Source: Reyranella aquatilis (GTDB taxonomy: Bacteria; Pseudomonadota; Alphaproteobacteria; Reyranellales; Reyranellaceae). Taken from it: 64,000 nt of DNA. Shown here in pieces: positions 38,529 through 50,245 of this stretch (positions are counted from its first letter, which is position 1; every line of letters begins with the position of its first letter). Location of the stretch: NCBI RefSeq assembly GCF_020880995.1, contig NZ_JAJISD010000015.1:47859-111858 (forward strand), read 5' to 3'. The notes under the pieces were generated by a model, which was not told the origin of the DNA, ran no database searches, and saw nothing but the letters and a program-made list of their open reading frames with translations. A program made the position numbers and the translations under genes.

Positions 38529-39516
38529 GGAAGGCTTCTAGCATGGTTCGGGCCGCGGCGGCGGGCGTCGCCCGCCCGGCTTCGACCTCGCGCTCCAGGC
38601 CACCGACCAGGCGTCGGACCTCGGGATGCTTCTTCAGTTCGGCCAGCAGCGTCTCTCCGACTTCGTTCCACATCCAGGCGCGCGCCTGCTCGGCGCGTCG
38701 CTTCTGGATGCCCTTCTCGCCCACCGCCGCGTTGAACCGCTCCACGACGTCCCAGATCGCCGTCACACCCTCTCCGGTCTGGGCCGAGCTGGTCGTGACT
38801 TCCGGCGTCCAGCCGGCAGTCGGGGAGCGCAGCATGCGCAGGGCGTGCTGATAGTCGGCGGCGGACCGTTGCGCGGTCGCCTTCAGGTCGCCGTCGGCCT
38901 TGTTGACCACGATCAGGTCGGCCAGTTCGATCACGCCGCGCTTGATGCCCTGCAGGTCGTCGCCGCCGGCCGGCAACAGCAGCACGATGAACATGTCGAC
39001 CATGTCGGAGACCGCGGTCTCGGACTGGCCCACGCCCACCGTCTCGACGATGACCGTGTCGAAGCCCGCCGCCTCGACCAGCAGCATCGTCTCGCGCGTG
39101 CGCCGGGCGACCCCGCCCAGGGTTGCACCTGCCGGCGAGGGCCGGATGAAGGCCTCACGGCGGCGCGACAGCTCCTCCATGCGTGTCTTGTCCCCCAGGA
39201 TCGACCCGCCGCCGCGCTTCGACGAAGGGTCGATCGCCAGCACGGCCAGCGAGCGGCCGCGATCCAGCAGGGAGAGGCCGAAGCGCTCGATCAGGGTCGA
39301 TTTGCCGACGCCCGGGACACCGGTGATGCCGAGGCGCACCGATCGGCCGGTATGCGGCAGCACGGCCGCGAGCAGCGCATCGGCGCGCACCCGGTGATCG
39401 CTGCGTGTCGATTCGATCAGGGTGATGGCCTGCGCCAGCGCCCGCCGGTCGCCCGCGAGCAGTGGCGCCAGAAGCGGATCGACCGCTTCGTCGGAAGTCA
39501 CAACGGGCGCACTCAT
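38518..39516 (-). CDS. meaB: Methylmalonyl-CoA mutase-associated GTPase MeaB
   Basis: G3E GTPase that gates adenosylcobalamin loading and protects methylmalonyl-CoA mutase. Walker A is GVPGVGKST (66-74), then LAIDPSSKRGGGSILGDKTRM, ETVGVGQSE and VVNKADGD (G4), and a C-terminal dimerisation helix. Full length, 332 residues. The mutase gene itself is 4 kb away (43523-45679). Confidence 0.96.
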   Translation of the reverse strand: MSAPVVTSDEAVDPLLAPLLAGDRRALAQAITLIESTRSDHRVRADALLAAVLPHTGRSVRLGITGVPGVGKSTLIERFGLSLLDRGRSLAVLAIDPSSKRGGGSILGDKTRMEELSRRREAFIRPSPAGATLGGVARRTRETMLLVEAAGFDTVIVETVGVGQSETAVSDMVDMFIVLLLPAGGDDLQGIKRGVIELADLIVVNKADGDLKATAQRSAADYQHALRMLRSPTAGWTPEVTTSSAQTGEGVTAIWDVVERFNAAVGEKGIQKRRAEQARAWMWNEVGETLLAELKKHPEVRRLVGGLEREVEAGRATPAAAARTMLEAFHGR

Positions 39517-39531
39517 CGGCGGCGAGCTTTA

Positions 39532-40689
39532 TCAGGCGCGACGGCGCATTGCCAGCAACGCCCCGGCCACGGCGATCGCGTAGAAGGAGCCCAGCGTCCA
39601 GCCGAGTCCGGGCTCGCCAAAGGCATCCATCGCCGCGCCGGTGAGCGGCCGGCCGACCAGCCCGCCCACGACGTAGATCAGGCTGAAGGCGGTATTCGCG
39701 CGCGCGATGTCGCCGCCGTTGAAGCGCTGTCCCAGCAGCGCCAGGCCCACCGGATAGATCGCAAACGAGATGCCGCCCCACAACATGATCACGCCGACTA
39801 TCGCGAACGACTGCGCCGGCACGAAAGTGAGGCCGATCACCAGCGCGGCGCTCACGAGCGCACAGCTCGCCAGCACGGCCCGACGATCCCAATGATCGGC
39901 CAGCCAGCCGATCGGCCACTGCAGGGCCACGTTGCCGACGACGAAGGCCGACAGCCACAGCGCGCCGGTCTCCGGCGCAACCCCCGAGCTGACCGCATAG
40001 ACAGGCAGGAAGCTGAAGGCGACCTGCTCGCCCAGGCCCCCCGCGAAGGCGGCGAGCATGGCGAGCGGCGCCCCCAGGAAGATCGTGCCATAGCCGCCAT
40101 CGGCGTGATGCCGGATCGCCGGCGCCCGGTACCGGTAGGGCAGCAGCGGCAGCGCGACCAGCAGGGCGAGCCCGGCGCAGGTCAGGAAAGGTGCCGGCCC
40201 GTAGACGCCGACGACCTGCAGCACGAAGGGCCCCAGTGCCATGCCGCCCGCGAACATCGCGGCATAGATCGCCATGACCCGGCCGCGCCGCTTCTCCTCG
40301 ACCACGAGGTTCATCCAGATCTCGCTCACCACCCACGGCACGCCCCCGACCGCGCCGTGCACGAAGGTGAGCGCGAACCAGGCGAGCGGCCCTTTGGTCA
40401 GCGTATAGCCGACCGTGCACAGGGAACCGGCCAGGACGGCGGCGAGGATGAGCGGTACGGCACCGAAGCGGGCCGCCAGCCGCGGGATGTAGGGCCCGGT
40501 CGAGAGCATGCCCATCGCCCACGCCGCGGAGATGATGCCGATGGTGAGCTTGTCCTCGCCCTGTCGTTCCAGGGCGAGCGGCACGAGCGGCATCGCCGCG
40601 CCCGACTGCAGGCCGATCGCGGCGCAGGCGATGAAGACGGGGACGAGCGAACGCCAGTGGCCGGTGGCTGCCGGCCTAATCGCCGACAC
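39532..40689 (-). CDS. MFS transporter, YcaD/Fsr-like
   Basis: A 385-residue major facilitator with twelve predicted helices. GTG 40689 is chosen because it sits just before the first helix (HWRSLVPVFIACAAIGLQSG); it overlaps the end of the ABC exporter gene by 14 bases. The longer frame upstream lies over the ABC ATPase and is not coding. GPYIPRLAARFGAVPLIL and VNALQWPIG-like helices fit the family. Substrate unknown. Confidence 0.85.
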   Translation of the reverse strand: MSAIRPAATGHWRSLVPVFIACAAIGLQSGAAMPLVPLALERQGEDKLTIGIISAAWAMGMLSTGPYIPRLAARFGAVPLILAAVLAGSLCTVGYTLTKGPLAWFALTFVHGAVGGVPWVVSEIWMNLVVEEKRRGRVMAIYAAMFAGGMALGPFVLQVVGVYGPAPFLTCAGLALLVALPLLPYRYRAPAIRHHADGGYGTIFLGAPLAMLAAFAGGLGEQVAFSFLPVYAVSSGVAPETGALWLSAFVVGNVALQWPIGWLADHWDRRAVLASCALVSAALVIGLTFVPAQSFAIVGVIMLWGGISFAIYPVGLALLGQRFNGGDIARANTAFSLIYVVGGLVGRPLTGAAMDAFGEPGLGWTLGSFYAIAVAGALLAMRRRA

Positions 40690-42544
40690 GCAGATGCCCC
40701 TCGGCCCGGAAGGAGGGCGGCTCCTCGACATGCCGCTCCGCCTCGGCGGCCGCCTCCTGCTGGCGCCGCCACATATCGGCATAGAGACCGTCGCGCGCCA
40801 GCAGGTCGGCGTGGCGCCCACGCTCGGCCACGCGACCGCGGTCGAGGACGACGATCTCATCGGCGTTGATGATGGTCGACAGCCGGTGCGCGATGATCAC
40901 TGTGGTGCGGCCGCGGCTCACTTCCTCCAGCGAACGCTGGATCTCCTGCTCCGTGCGCGTGTCGAGGGCGCTGGTCGCCTCGTCGAACAGCAGGATGCGC
41001 GGATTCTTCAGGATGGTGCGCGCGATCGCCACGCGCTGCTTCTCGCCGCCCGACAGCTTCAGCCCGCGTTCGCCGACGGTGCTGTCGTAGCCCTGTGGCA
41101 GCGCCATGATGAAATCGTGGATGCGCGCCAGCCGCGCGGCCTGCTCCACCTCCTCGCGGGTGGCACCCGGCCGGCCATAGGCGATGTTGTAGTAGATCGT
41201 GTCGTTGAACAGCACCGTGTCCTGAGGCACGACGCCGATCGCCGCGCGCAGGCTCGCCTGCTGCACGTCGCGGATGTCCTGCCCGTCGATTCGGACATGG
41301 CCGGAGGCCACGTCGTAGAAGCGGAACAGGATGCGCGAGATGGTCGACTTGCCGGCACCGCTCGAGCCCACGATGGCGACGGTCTCGCCCGGGGCCACGC
41401 GGAAACTGACGTCGTGAAGGATCGGCCGCGTCTTCTCGTAGTGGAAATCGACATGGTCGAACACGATCTCGCCGCCCGTTACCACAAGCGGCGGGGCGCC
41501 GGGCTTGTCGGCAATCTCGGCCTGCACCTGCAGAAGGCCGAACATCTTCTCCATGTTGACCAGTGCGTTGCGGATCTCGCGATAGGCGAAGCCCAGCATG
41601 TTGAGCGGCATGTAGAGCTGGATGAGGAAGGCGTTGACCGCCACGAAGTCGCCGATCGTCATCGTGCCCGCAACTACGCCCTGCCCCGCCATCGCCATGA
41701 CCAGCACCAGCCCGACCGAAATGATCGCGCCCTGCCCGACGTTGAGCACCGACAGCGTGCGGCTGGAGCGGATGGCCGCATTCTCGTAGCGCCGGCGGCC
41801 GACGTCGTAGCGGCGCGCCTCGTGCGGCTCGTTGCCGAAATACTTCACCGTCTCGAAGTTCAGCAGACTGTCGATCGCCTTGGCGTTCGAATCGGTATCG
41901 GCCTCGTTCATCGAACGCACGAACTTGATGCGCCATTCCGAGAGCATGATGGAAAAGACGATGTAGGCACCGACGACGACCAGGGTCACGACCGAGAAAC
42001 GCCAGTCGTAGAGGCTCCACAGAATGCCGCCGACCAGTAGGATTTCGAACAGGGTCGGCAGGATGTTGAAGGTCGTGAAGCGGATCAGGAACTCCATGCC
42101 CTGCGTGCCGCGCTCGATGACGCGGCTCAACCCGCCGGTCTGCCGCTCCAGGTGGAATCGCAGAGACAGTGCATGGAGATGGCCGAACACTTCGAGGGCG
42201 AGATTGCGAATGGCTCGCTGCGCCACCGGGGCGAAGACGGCATCGCGGAGCTCACCGAAGGCCTGCGACAACACACGTGCCACGCCATAGGCCACGATCA
42301 GCGCGATCGGGACAGCCACCGCCTGCGCGGCCGGCGTGCCCAGCATGTCGACGGCGTTCTTGTACAGGATCGGCACGTAGACGTTGGTGACCTTGGCGGC
42401 GACCAGCAGCGCCAGCGCCACGATCACCCGTACACGCAGGCCTGTTTCACCCTTTGGCCACAAATGCCGGCCCAGGATCGCGATGACCCCCCAGCTGCGC
42501 GAGGCGTCCAGCTTGGGAGCGCCGTCCGTGACGGTTTTCGACAT
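40676..42544 (-). CDS. ATM1/HMT1-type ABC exporter
   Basis: A 622-residue half-transporter: six-helix membrane domain in the first 340 residues (ILYKNAVDMLG and RYENAAIRSSRTLSVLNVGQ resemble Atm1), then the ATPase with Walker A GSSGAGKST (393-401), signature LSGGEKQRVAIARTIL, Walker B ILLFDEATSALD and H-loop AHRLSTI. Members export glutathione-derived sulfur species or heavy-metal conjugates. It heads the operon ABC-MFS-meaB-ycgN. Confidence 0.93.
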   Translation of the reverse strand: MSKTVTDGAPKLDASRSWGVIAILGRHLWPKGETGLRVRVIVALALLVAAKVTNVYVPILYKNAVDMLGTPAAQAVAVPIALIVAYGVARVLSQAFGELRDAVFAPVAQRAIRNLALEVFGHLHALSLRFHLERQTGGLSRVIERGTQGMEFLIRFTTFNILPTLFEILLVGGILWSLYDWRFSVVTLVVVGAYIVFSIMLSEWRIKFVRSMNEADTDSNAKAIDSLLNFETVKYFGNEPHEARRYDVGRRRYENAAIRSSRTLSVLNVGQGAIISVGLVLVMAMAGQGVVAGTMTIGDFVAVNAFLIQLYMPLNMLGFAYREIRNALVNMEKMFGLLQVQAEIADKPGAPPLVVTGGEIVFDHVDFHYEKTRPILHDVSFRVAPGETVAIVGSSGAGKSTISRILFRFYDVASGHVRIDGQDIRDVQQASLRAAIGVVPQDTVLFNDTIYYNIAYGRPGATREEVEQAARLARIHDFIMALPQGYDSTVGERGLKLSGGEKQRVAIARTILKNPRILLFDEATSALDTRTEQEIQRSLEEVSRGRTTVIIAHRLSTIINADEIVVLDRGRVAERGRHADLLARDGLYADMWRRQQEAAAEAERHVEEPPSFRAEGHLRVGD

Positions 42545-42649
42545 GAACGAAAAATGCCTTATTGAGCCACCATGTTGGGTGGCGAAGGGAGCGTCGGCCT
42601 TCTATCGTGCCCCGCAGGCCGAAGTAAGCCCCTCCCGGAAAGGGACCGC

Positions 42650-43471
42650 ATGAGATTTCGCAAGGCCTTGGCAGCGATTGCCTTGAGCGTAGCCACGCCC
42701 GCCGTGGCATCGGCGCAGGAGGCGCGACAGGTCGACATCGCCTACGAGATTACCTTCGCGGGCCTCTCCGGCTTCCGCATCGATGTGACCGCCAAGTTCA
42801 ACGGCTCGAGCTACGACGTCGAAAGCCGGACCTTCAAGGAAGGCATCCTGCGCGCCGTCACCATGCACTATGACGGCCGAAACCGCGCCTGGGGCGGCTT
42901 CTCTCCGCAGGGCGCGCGCCCCGCGGCCGGTTCGCTCTCGATCGTCGTCGGCGACAAGCCGCGCACCTGGATTGCGCAGTATGCCGGCGACACGATGCAG
43001 GAGACGCACAACCCGGCGTACAAGCCATCGCCGCAGAACACGATCTCGGACGAGCAGCGGCGCGGTTCGCTCGATCCGCTGTCGGCAGGCCTCAGCGTCG
43101 GCATGGCCGGGGACGCCGCCTGCGACCGCACCGTGCAGACCAACGACGGCAAGCGCCGGATCGACGTCATCATCAAGAAGGTCGGCACCGAGCCCGCCGC
43201 GACGGCCGGCGTTCCCGGCGCTCAGGGCGACCTTCTGATCTGCGAGATCTTCACCCGGCGCGTGGCCGGCGAGTTCGACAGCGCACCGAAGGAGGCCGAG
43301 ACCGAGCGCGAGAGGCCGATGCGAATCTGGCTTGCGCGCATGGACCAGACCCAGATGCGCTATCCGGCCAAGCTCGAGGCCCATACCGGCTTCGGGACGA
43401 TCCGCGGCCGGATCCTCTCCTTCCGCGAACGCCCGATGACGCCGGGCGAAAGCCAGGCGATGAAGAAGTAG
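42650..43471 (+). CDS. Secreted DUF3108 protein
   Basis: A 273-residue protein with signal peptide (ALAAIALSVATPAVASAQ). The rest matches DUF3108: VDIAYEITFAGLSGFRIDVTAKF, YDVESRTFKEGILRAV, YDPLSAG-like SLDPLSAGLSVG, and the R-P-MRIWLA end. ATG 42650 is the first start before the signal peptide; the frame further upstream is open but unsupported. Envelope beta-fold protein of unknown role. Confidence 0.87.
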   Translation: MRFRKALAAIALSVATPAVASAQEARQVDIAYEITFAGLSGFRIDVTAKFNGSSYDVESRTFKEGILRAVTMHYDGRNRAWGGFSPQGARPAAGSLSIVVGDKPRTWIAQYAGDTMQETHNPAYKPSPQNTISDEQRRGSLDPLSAGLSVGMAGDAACDRTVQTNDGKRRIDVIIKKVGTEPAATAGVPGAQGDLLICEIFTRRVAGEFDSAPKEAETERERPMRIWLARMDQTQMRYPAKLEAHTGFGTIRGRILSFRERPMTPGESQAMKK

Positions 43472-43475
43472 CACT

Positions 43476-43507
43476 CATGTTCCTCTACCCCGCTAGGGGG
43501 AGAGGAG
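43476..43507. repeat. Second palindromic repeat family, half copy
   Basis: CATGTTCCTCTACCCC and GCTAGGGGGAGAGGAG correspond to the right half of the element at 20836-20920. It fills the convergent gap to the mutase gene. Confidence 0.6.
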
Positions 43508-43522
43508 TCTGAAAGAAAGGCT

Positions 43523-45679
<2,157 letters not shown>

Positions 45680-45718
45680 GGCCCAATGTACTGCGGATTT
45701 CCGGCCTGAAAAGACCCG

Positions 45719-46930
45719 CTATTCGTTGGCCAAAATCGTGTTCCGGACCAGAGGGTAGATCTGCCCGGCCCAGCGGCGGCCGCTGAACACGCCGTAGTGG
45801 CCGACACTGGCCTGCATATAGTGCTTCTTGCGATAGGGTCGCAGGCTGGAGCACAGGTCGTGGGCTGCGACCGTCTGGCCCAGCGCGCAGATATCGTCGC
45901 GCTCGCCTTCGATGGTGAAGAGCGCGGTCCGGCGGATCGCCTTGGGGTTCACCCGCCGCCCCTTCCAGTCGAGCTCGCCCTTGGCGAGCCTGTGCTCCTG
46001 GAACACCCACTGGACGGTTTCGAGATAAAACTCTGCCGTCATGTCGAGCACGGCGAAGTATTCGTCGTAGAAGGTCTTGATGGTCTCGGCCTGCTCGGTC
46101 TCGCCCTTGGCGAGGTGCCGGTAGAGGTCGGCCTGCGCCTTGATGTGGCGCTCCGCGTTCATGCTCATGAAGGCGGTGAGCTGCACGAATCCCGGATAGA
46201 CGCGGCGCGTGGCGCCCGGATAGCGCATCGGCACGCGATGGATCAGGTTCTGCTCGAACCACTCGATCGGCTTGCCCATCGCGAGTTCATTGACCTTGGT
46301 CGGGCTGATCCGCGTGTCGATGGGGCCGGCCATCAGCGTCATGCTGCGCGGCTGGGCGGGATTGTCGTCCTCGGCCATGATCGACACTGCCGCCAGCGTC
46401 TGCACGCAGGGCTGGCAGACGGCGATGACGTGCGCGCCGGGGCCCATCACCTCGAGGAATTCGATCAGGTGCCCGACATACTCGTCGAAGCCGAAGCGGC
46501 CGTTCCAGACGCCGACGTCGCGGGCATTGGCCCAGTCGGTGATATGGACGTCATGGTCGGGCAGCAGCACGCGCACGGTATCGCGCAGGAGCGTGGCGAA
46601 ATGCCCGGAAAGAGGTGCCACCAGCAGCACCTTGGGCTGTGGCGCGACGCCGACCTTGGCGAAGCGCAGCAGGGTGCCGAACGGCGTGGCGAAGACTTCC
46701 TCCTCCCGCACGGCCACCGTCTGGTTGCCGTACTTCACTTCCTTGATGCCGAAGTCCGGGCGGCGATGGGTCAGGGTGGCCCGGGTCGTCATCTCGCAGA
46801 GGGCGCTGGCCGCCCGCCAGCTGTCGAGGTTCGCAGCGCCTCCGCCGGAGAGCGTCTGGCCCGCCGCCGTCGCCCACAGACGGACCGGGAGCATCATGTC
46901 GGCGGCGGTCTGGTACATTGCATAAAGCAT
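45719..46930 (-). CDS. phaZ: Intracellular polyhydroxyalkanoate depolymerase
   Basis: Mobilises stored PHB granules. With start ATG 46930 the protein is 403 residues; ATG 46918 is also possible. The PhaZ signature is complete: MLYAMYQTAADMMLPVR, ITDWANARDVGVWNGRFG, and the nucleophile segment IAVCQPCVQTLAA with Cys172 in place of the usual Ser, as in known intracellular PhaZ enzymes. C-terminal EGERDDICALGQT and SVGHYGVFSGRRW provide Asp and His. The frame further upstream overlaps the GST gene and is not used. Confidence 0.95.
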   Translation of the reverse strand: MLYAMYQTAADMMLPVRLWATAAGQTLSGGGAANLDSWRAASALCEMTTRATLTHRRPDFGIKEVKYGNQTVAVREEEVFATPFGTLLRFAKVGVAPQPKVLLVAPLSGHFATLLRDTVRVLLPDHDVHITDWANARDVGVWNGRFGFDEYVGHLIEFLEVMGPGAHVIAVCQPCVQTLAAVSIMAEDDNPAQPRSMTLMAGPIDTRISPTKVNELAMGKPIEWFEQNLIHRVPMRYPGATRRVYPGFVQLTAFMSMNAERHIKAQADLYRHLAKGETEQAETIKTFYDEYFAVLDMTAEFYLETVQWVFQEHRLAKGELDWKGRRVNPKAIRRTALFTIEGERDDICALGQTVAAHDLCSSLRPYRKKHYMQASVGHYGVFSGRRWAGQIYPLVRNTILANE

Positions 46931-47012
46931 GAGGGGCGAACCGGCTCGGAATTTGCATCTTTGCGGGCACCTAAGACACAGACAGTCCCACCAGTCGGGA
47001 GGGGTGGAGTCC

Positions 47013-47669
47013 ATGGCCGAGGCCTCGCTCACCATCAGTAGCAAGAACTATTCCTCTTGGTCGCTCCGCGGCTTCCTCCTGTGCCGGATCGCCGGTCTGG
47101 ATTTCGAGGAGCGGATTGCGCCGTGGGACGATCCGGCCACGCGGGCGGAGCTCCTGCTGCTGTCGCCCTCCTTCCTCGTCCCCTGCCTCGAACATGGGCA
47201 GGTCAAGGTGTGGGACACGCTGGCCATCGGCGAGTACCTGCACGAGATCAAGCCCGGCGCCGGCCTTCTGCCGACCGACCAGGCAGCGCGCGCCCATTGC
47301 CGCGCCGTCTGCGGCGAGATGCACTCCGGCTTCGCCAACCTGCGCTCGGCGCTGCCGATGAACCTCAAGGTGCGGCACGAGAGCTTCAAGGTCTGGGGCG
47401 GCGCCCAGGCCGACATCGAGCGCGTCACCACGATCTGGCGCGAGTGCCTGCAAAAATACGGCGGCCCGTACCTGTTCGGCGCCACGCCGACCATGGCCGA
47501 CGCCATGTACGCCCCGGTCTGCACCCGCTTCGCCACCTACAACGTGAAGCTCGACGAGGCCTCGGCCGGCTATCGCGACCTGATGCTGCGCTTCCCCGCG
47601 ATGCTGGAATGGACGGCGGCGGCGAAGTCGGAACCGGAGGAAGTCGAGGAGCTCGACGTCGAGTTTTAG
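47013..47669 (+). CDS. Glutathione S-transferase family protein
   Basis: A 218-residue thioredoxin-fold plus helical GST. The N-terminal SKNYSSWSLRGFLLCRIAGLDFEE is typical of the maleylacetoacetate isomerase/zeta-like group with a catalytic Ser in SSWS. VWDTLAIGEYLHEIKPG and PYLFGATPTMADAMYAPVCTRF are family segments. GGAGG and GTGGAG upstream support ATG 47013. It diverges from phaZ; the gap is 82 bases. Confidence 0.9.
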   Translation: MAEASLTISSKNYSSWSLRGFLLCRIAGLDFEERIAPWDDPATRAELLLLSPSFLVPCLEHGQVKVWDTLAIGEYLHEIKPGAGLLPTDQAARAHCRAVCGEMHSGFANLRSALPMNLKVRHESFKVWGGAQADIERVTTIWRECLQKYGGPYLFGATPTMADAMYAPVCTRFATYNVKLDEASAGYRDLMLRFPAMLEWTAAAKSEPEEVEELDVEF

Positions 47670-47703
47670 AGTCCTTCCGCGCTCACTGGCATTACACCCA
47701 CGA

Positions 47704-47748
47704 CCTCATCCTGAGGCGGTCGCGCAACGACCGTCTCGAAGGATGAGG
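47704..47748. repeat. Composite palindromic repeat, single-hairpin copy
   Basis: CCTCATCCTGAGGCGGTCG and CGACCGTCTCGAAGGATGAGG face each other as one hairpin. The spacer and second arm found in larger copies are absent. Confidence 0.7.
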
Positions 47749-47772
47749 TTGTGCGGTTAACTCAAAGCGGAT

Positions 47773-48315
47773 TCAGCTCCCCGGCGCGCGGCGGAGTTCG
47801 AGTTCGACACGGCCGACGCGGAGGCCCCACTTGCCGACGGTGGCCTTGTTGATCAGCGAGCCGTCTGGGTTGAGGGCGAGGACGTCCCTGAAGTCGACGG
47901 TCCAGCCGCCCAGGCTCACGGCATATTCCAGCCGCACCGCCTTGCCCTCGGTCCAGGCGCGGGCCGGTCCGACCACATCTTCGCGCGTGCCGGTGTAGGT
48001 GCCGGGCGCGGTGCGCTCCAGCTTCCAGGTCTTGCGGTCCTTCTCGCCGTCGGCATAGGCGAAGTCCTCGACCAGGGTCAGCGTCTTGCCGTCCCAGGCG
48101 CCGTCGATGACGACGTCGAAGCGGCGCTGCGAGCCGGTCCAGCTGTTGGTGAAGACGCCCTGGCCGACGGTGCGGCCGGGAAAGAACTGCTCCAGCACCA
48201 GCGGCGGCGTCGAGGCCGTCGCGACCGGCGCCTCGGGCGGCGAGGCGCAGGCGCCCACGAGCGCGAGCAGGGCGAGCGGGGCGAGGCGGGCGGGGCGCGG
48301 CAAGATCGATGACAT
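47773..48315 (-). CDS. DUF3833 lipoprotein
   Basis: A 180-residue lipoprotein: signal MSSILPRPARLAPLALLALVGAC ends in a lipobox before Cys. The mature part matches DUF3833 with FPGRTVGQGVFTNSWTGSQRRF, GAWDGKTLTLVEDFAYADGEKDRKTW and GTREDVVGPARAWTEGKAV. Longer frames start in neighbouring genes and are rejected. Role unknown, presumably in the envelope. Confidence 0.85.
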   Translation of the reverse strand: MSSILPRPARLAPLALLALVGACASPPEAPVATASTPPLVLEQFFPGRTVGQGVFTNSWTGSQRRFDVVIDGAWDGKTLTLVEDFAYADGEKDRKTWKLERTAPGTYTGTREDVVGPARAWTEGKAVRLEYAVSLGGWTVDFRDVLALNPDGSLINKATVGKWGLRVGRVELELRRAPGS

Positions 48316-48421
48316 GCCGGTTGTACGACCGCCCTCTGCCCGACGGATCACCCTTCCCCACTCCTCCCTTGTGACTCCTGCCGGCGCCGCGCAGACTTCG
48401 GCCAACGAAGCGGAGGAAACA

Positions 48422-49417
48422 ATGAACATCACCCGCCGCGGCGCGTCGCGCGGACTGGGGTTGGGGCTGGGGCTGGGATTGACCGCCCTGCCGGCCGTCG
48501 GCCCCCGCGCCCAGACCGCCTTTCCCTCGAAACCGCTGACACTGATCATCCCCTTCCCGGCCGGCGGGCCGGCCGACACGTTCGGGCGGCCGCTGGCCAG
48601 GGGCATGGGCGAGCGGCTGGGCCAGGCGGTGGTGGTCGACAACAAGAGCGGCGCGGCCGGCGTCACCGGCACCGACGTCGTGGCCAAGGCCGGCAGCGAC
48701 GCGCATGTGCTGGGCCTGGTGAGCGCCAGCGCCGGCGCCATCATGCAGAGCCTGATGCCCAAGATGCCGTACGACCCGGCGAAGGACATCGTGCCCATCA
48801 CGCTGGTGGTGCGCGTGCAGGAGGTGCTGGTCGTCAGCACCAAGCTCGGCATCGACGACTTCAAGGGCTTCGTCGCCTACGCGAAGGCCAATCCCGGCAA
48901 GCTCACCTATGGATCGGCGGGCACCGGCGGCATCACCCATCTCGCCACCGAGCTGCTGAAGCGCGAGGCCGGCATCGATCTCCTGCACGTGCCCTATCGT
49001 GGCGCGGCGCCCGCCACCAACGACCTGATCGCGGGCACGGTGAACTGCGCGCTGCTCGACGTGCCGGTGCTGCTGCCGCACATAAGGTCGGGCGCGGTGA
49101 AGGCGCTGGCGGTCAGCTCCGACACGCGCGCGCTCCTGCTGCCCGACGTGCCGACCATGGCCGAGCTCGGCCTGCCCAGGGTGAACTCCGACAACTGGTA
49201 CGCGCTGGTGGCCCCGGGCGACTCGCCGCCGGCCGCGCGGCAGAAGATCCACGAGGCTGCGGTCGCGACCATCCGCTCGAAGGAGGTGACCGACGCCTAT
49301 GCCGCGGTCGGCGGCGTCGCGGTGGGCGATTCGTCCGCCGAGGTGACGGCCTACCTGAAGGCCGAGGTCGCCAAATGGGCCGAGGTCATCAAGGCCGCCA
49401 ACGTGAAGCTCGAATAG
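48422..49417 (+). CDS. Bug/TctC-family solute-binding protein
   Basis: A 331-residue periplasmic binding protein with an RRGASRGLGLG signal (twin-Arg-like) and a Gly/Leu-rich hydrophobic core. Family marks are LIIPFPAGGPADTFGRPLA, DNKSGAAGVTGTDVVAKA and HVPYRGAAPATNDLIAGTV. It is first of three genes: two alpha/beta hydrolases follow with gaps of 3 and 9 bases, so it probably binds a substrate or product of their pathway. Ligand unknown. Confidence 0.93.
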   Translation: MNITRRGASRGLGLGLGLGLTALPAVGPRAQTAFPSKPLTLIIPFPAGGPADTFGRPLARGMGERLGQAVVVDNKSGAAGVTGTDVVAKAGSDAHVLGLVSASAGAIMQSLMPKMPYDPAKDIVPITLVVRVQEVLVVSTKLGIDDFKGFVAYAKANPGKLTYGSAGTGGITHLATELLKREAGIDLLHVPYRGAAPATNDLIAGTVNCALLDVPVLLPHIRSGAVKALAVSSDTRALLLPDVPTMAELGLPRVNSDNWYALVAPGDSPPAARQKIHEAAVATIRSKEVTDAYAAVGGVAVGDSSAEVTAYLKAEVAKWAEVIKAANVKLE

Positions 49418-49420
49418 AAG

Positions 49421-50236
49421 ATGCCGCTGCCGATCGAACGCGGCCTGGCGAAGACCTTCGCCGGGCACATCCACTGGCGGGCCTGTGGACCTGAAGTCCC
49501 CGGGGCCCCGGTCGTGATGGTGAGCCACATCAACCAGCAGAGTTCGGCGCTGATGGTCGAGCTGCTGCAGGCGCTGGGCGCGCACTATCGCGCCGTCGCC
49601 ATCGACTATCCCAGCCACGGAAACTCGGATCACATCGACTGGCAGCCGCGCATAGAAGACTACGCCCGGGCCGTGATCGAGACGATGGATTCGCTCGGGA
49701 TCGAGCGCGCCTTTGCGCTGGGCGAGGCGGTGGGCGCGGCGGTGTCGATCGCGCTGGGCGGCGGCTGGCGCGACCGCATCGACAAGGTGGTGCTGGTCAA
49801 CACGCCCTATTTCAGCGACGACGCCACCGCGACGAAGGACATCGCCGACATCGCGGCGGTCCGGCCGCAGGATTCCACCGGATTCCCGGCGCCGCGCTCG
49901 ATCGACTTTCTGTTGACGAAAGATCCCGAACACGCGCCGATGCAGCCGACGCAAGACTGGATGGACCGCATCAACGTCGCCCAGTTCGAGATCGGCCGCG
50001 ACCGCTGGCAGGCCATGCAGGCCCTCGCCAGGTTCGACACGCTGGCCGGCATGCAGTCCCTCGCCTGCCCCACGCTGATGCTCTACGGCGAGCACTTCAT
50101 CTACGGCCGCCACCGCGCGCTGCTGCAGGCGCGCTGCCCGCACGCCCGCATCGAGACGATTGCGAACGGCCGCTTCTGCATGACATGGGAACGCGCTATC
50201 GACGTCGCGGACCATGCACGACGCTTTCTGACCTGA
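49421..50236 (+). CDS. Alpha/beta-hydrolase fold protein lacking the nucleophile Ser
   Basis: A 271-residue alpha/beta fold protein (DYPSHGNSD, YARAVIETMDSLGIERAFALGEAVG, KVVLVNTPYF, PTLMLYGEHF). The nucleophile elbow is GEAVG at 101-105, so the catalytic Ser is replaced by Ala103 (codon GCG). The usual late histidine segment is replaced by NGRFCMTWERA. It is therefore predicted non-hydrolytic or to use a different mechanism. It sits between a Bug receptor and an HSL-type hydrolase. Confidence 0.75.
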   Translation: MPLPIERGLAKTFAGHIHWRACGPEVPGAPVVMVSHINQQSSALMVELLQALGAHYRAVAIDYPSHGNSDHIDWQPRIEDYARAVIETMDSLGIERAFALGEAVGAAVSIALGGGWRDRIDKVVLVNTPYFSDDATATKDIADIAAVRPQDSTGFPAPRSIDFLLTKDPEHAPMQPTQDWMDRINVAQFEIGRDRWQAMQALARFDTLAGMQSLACPTLMLYGEHFIYGRHRALLQARCPHARIETIANGRFCMTWERAIDVADHARRFLT

Positions 50237-50245
50237 GGACTGGAT

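Noticed and set aside
46930..47044. Longer phaZ start at 47044
   Set aside because: It would overlap the divergent GST gene's ribosome binding site and start; the family begins at MLYAMYQ.
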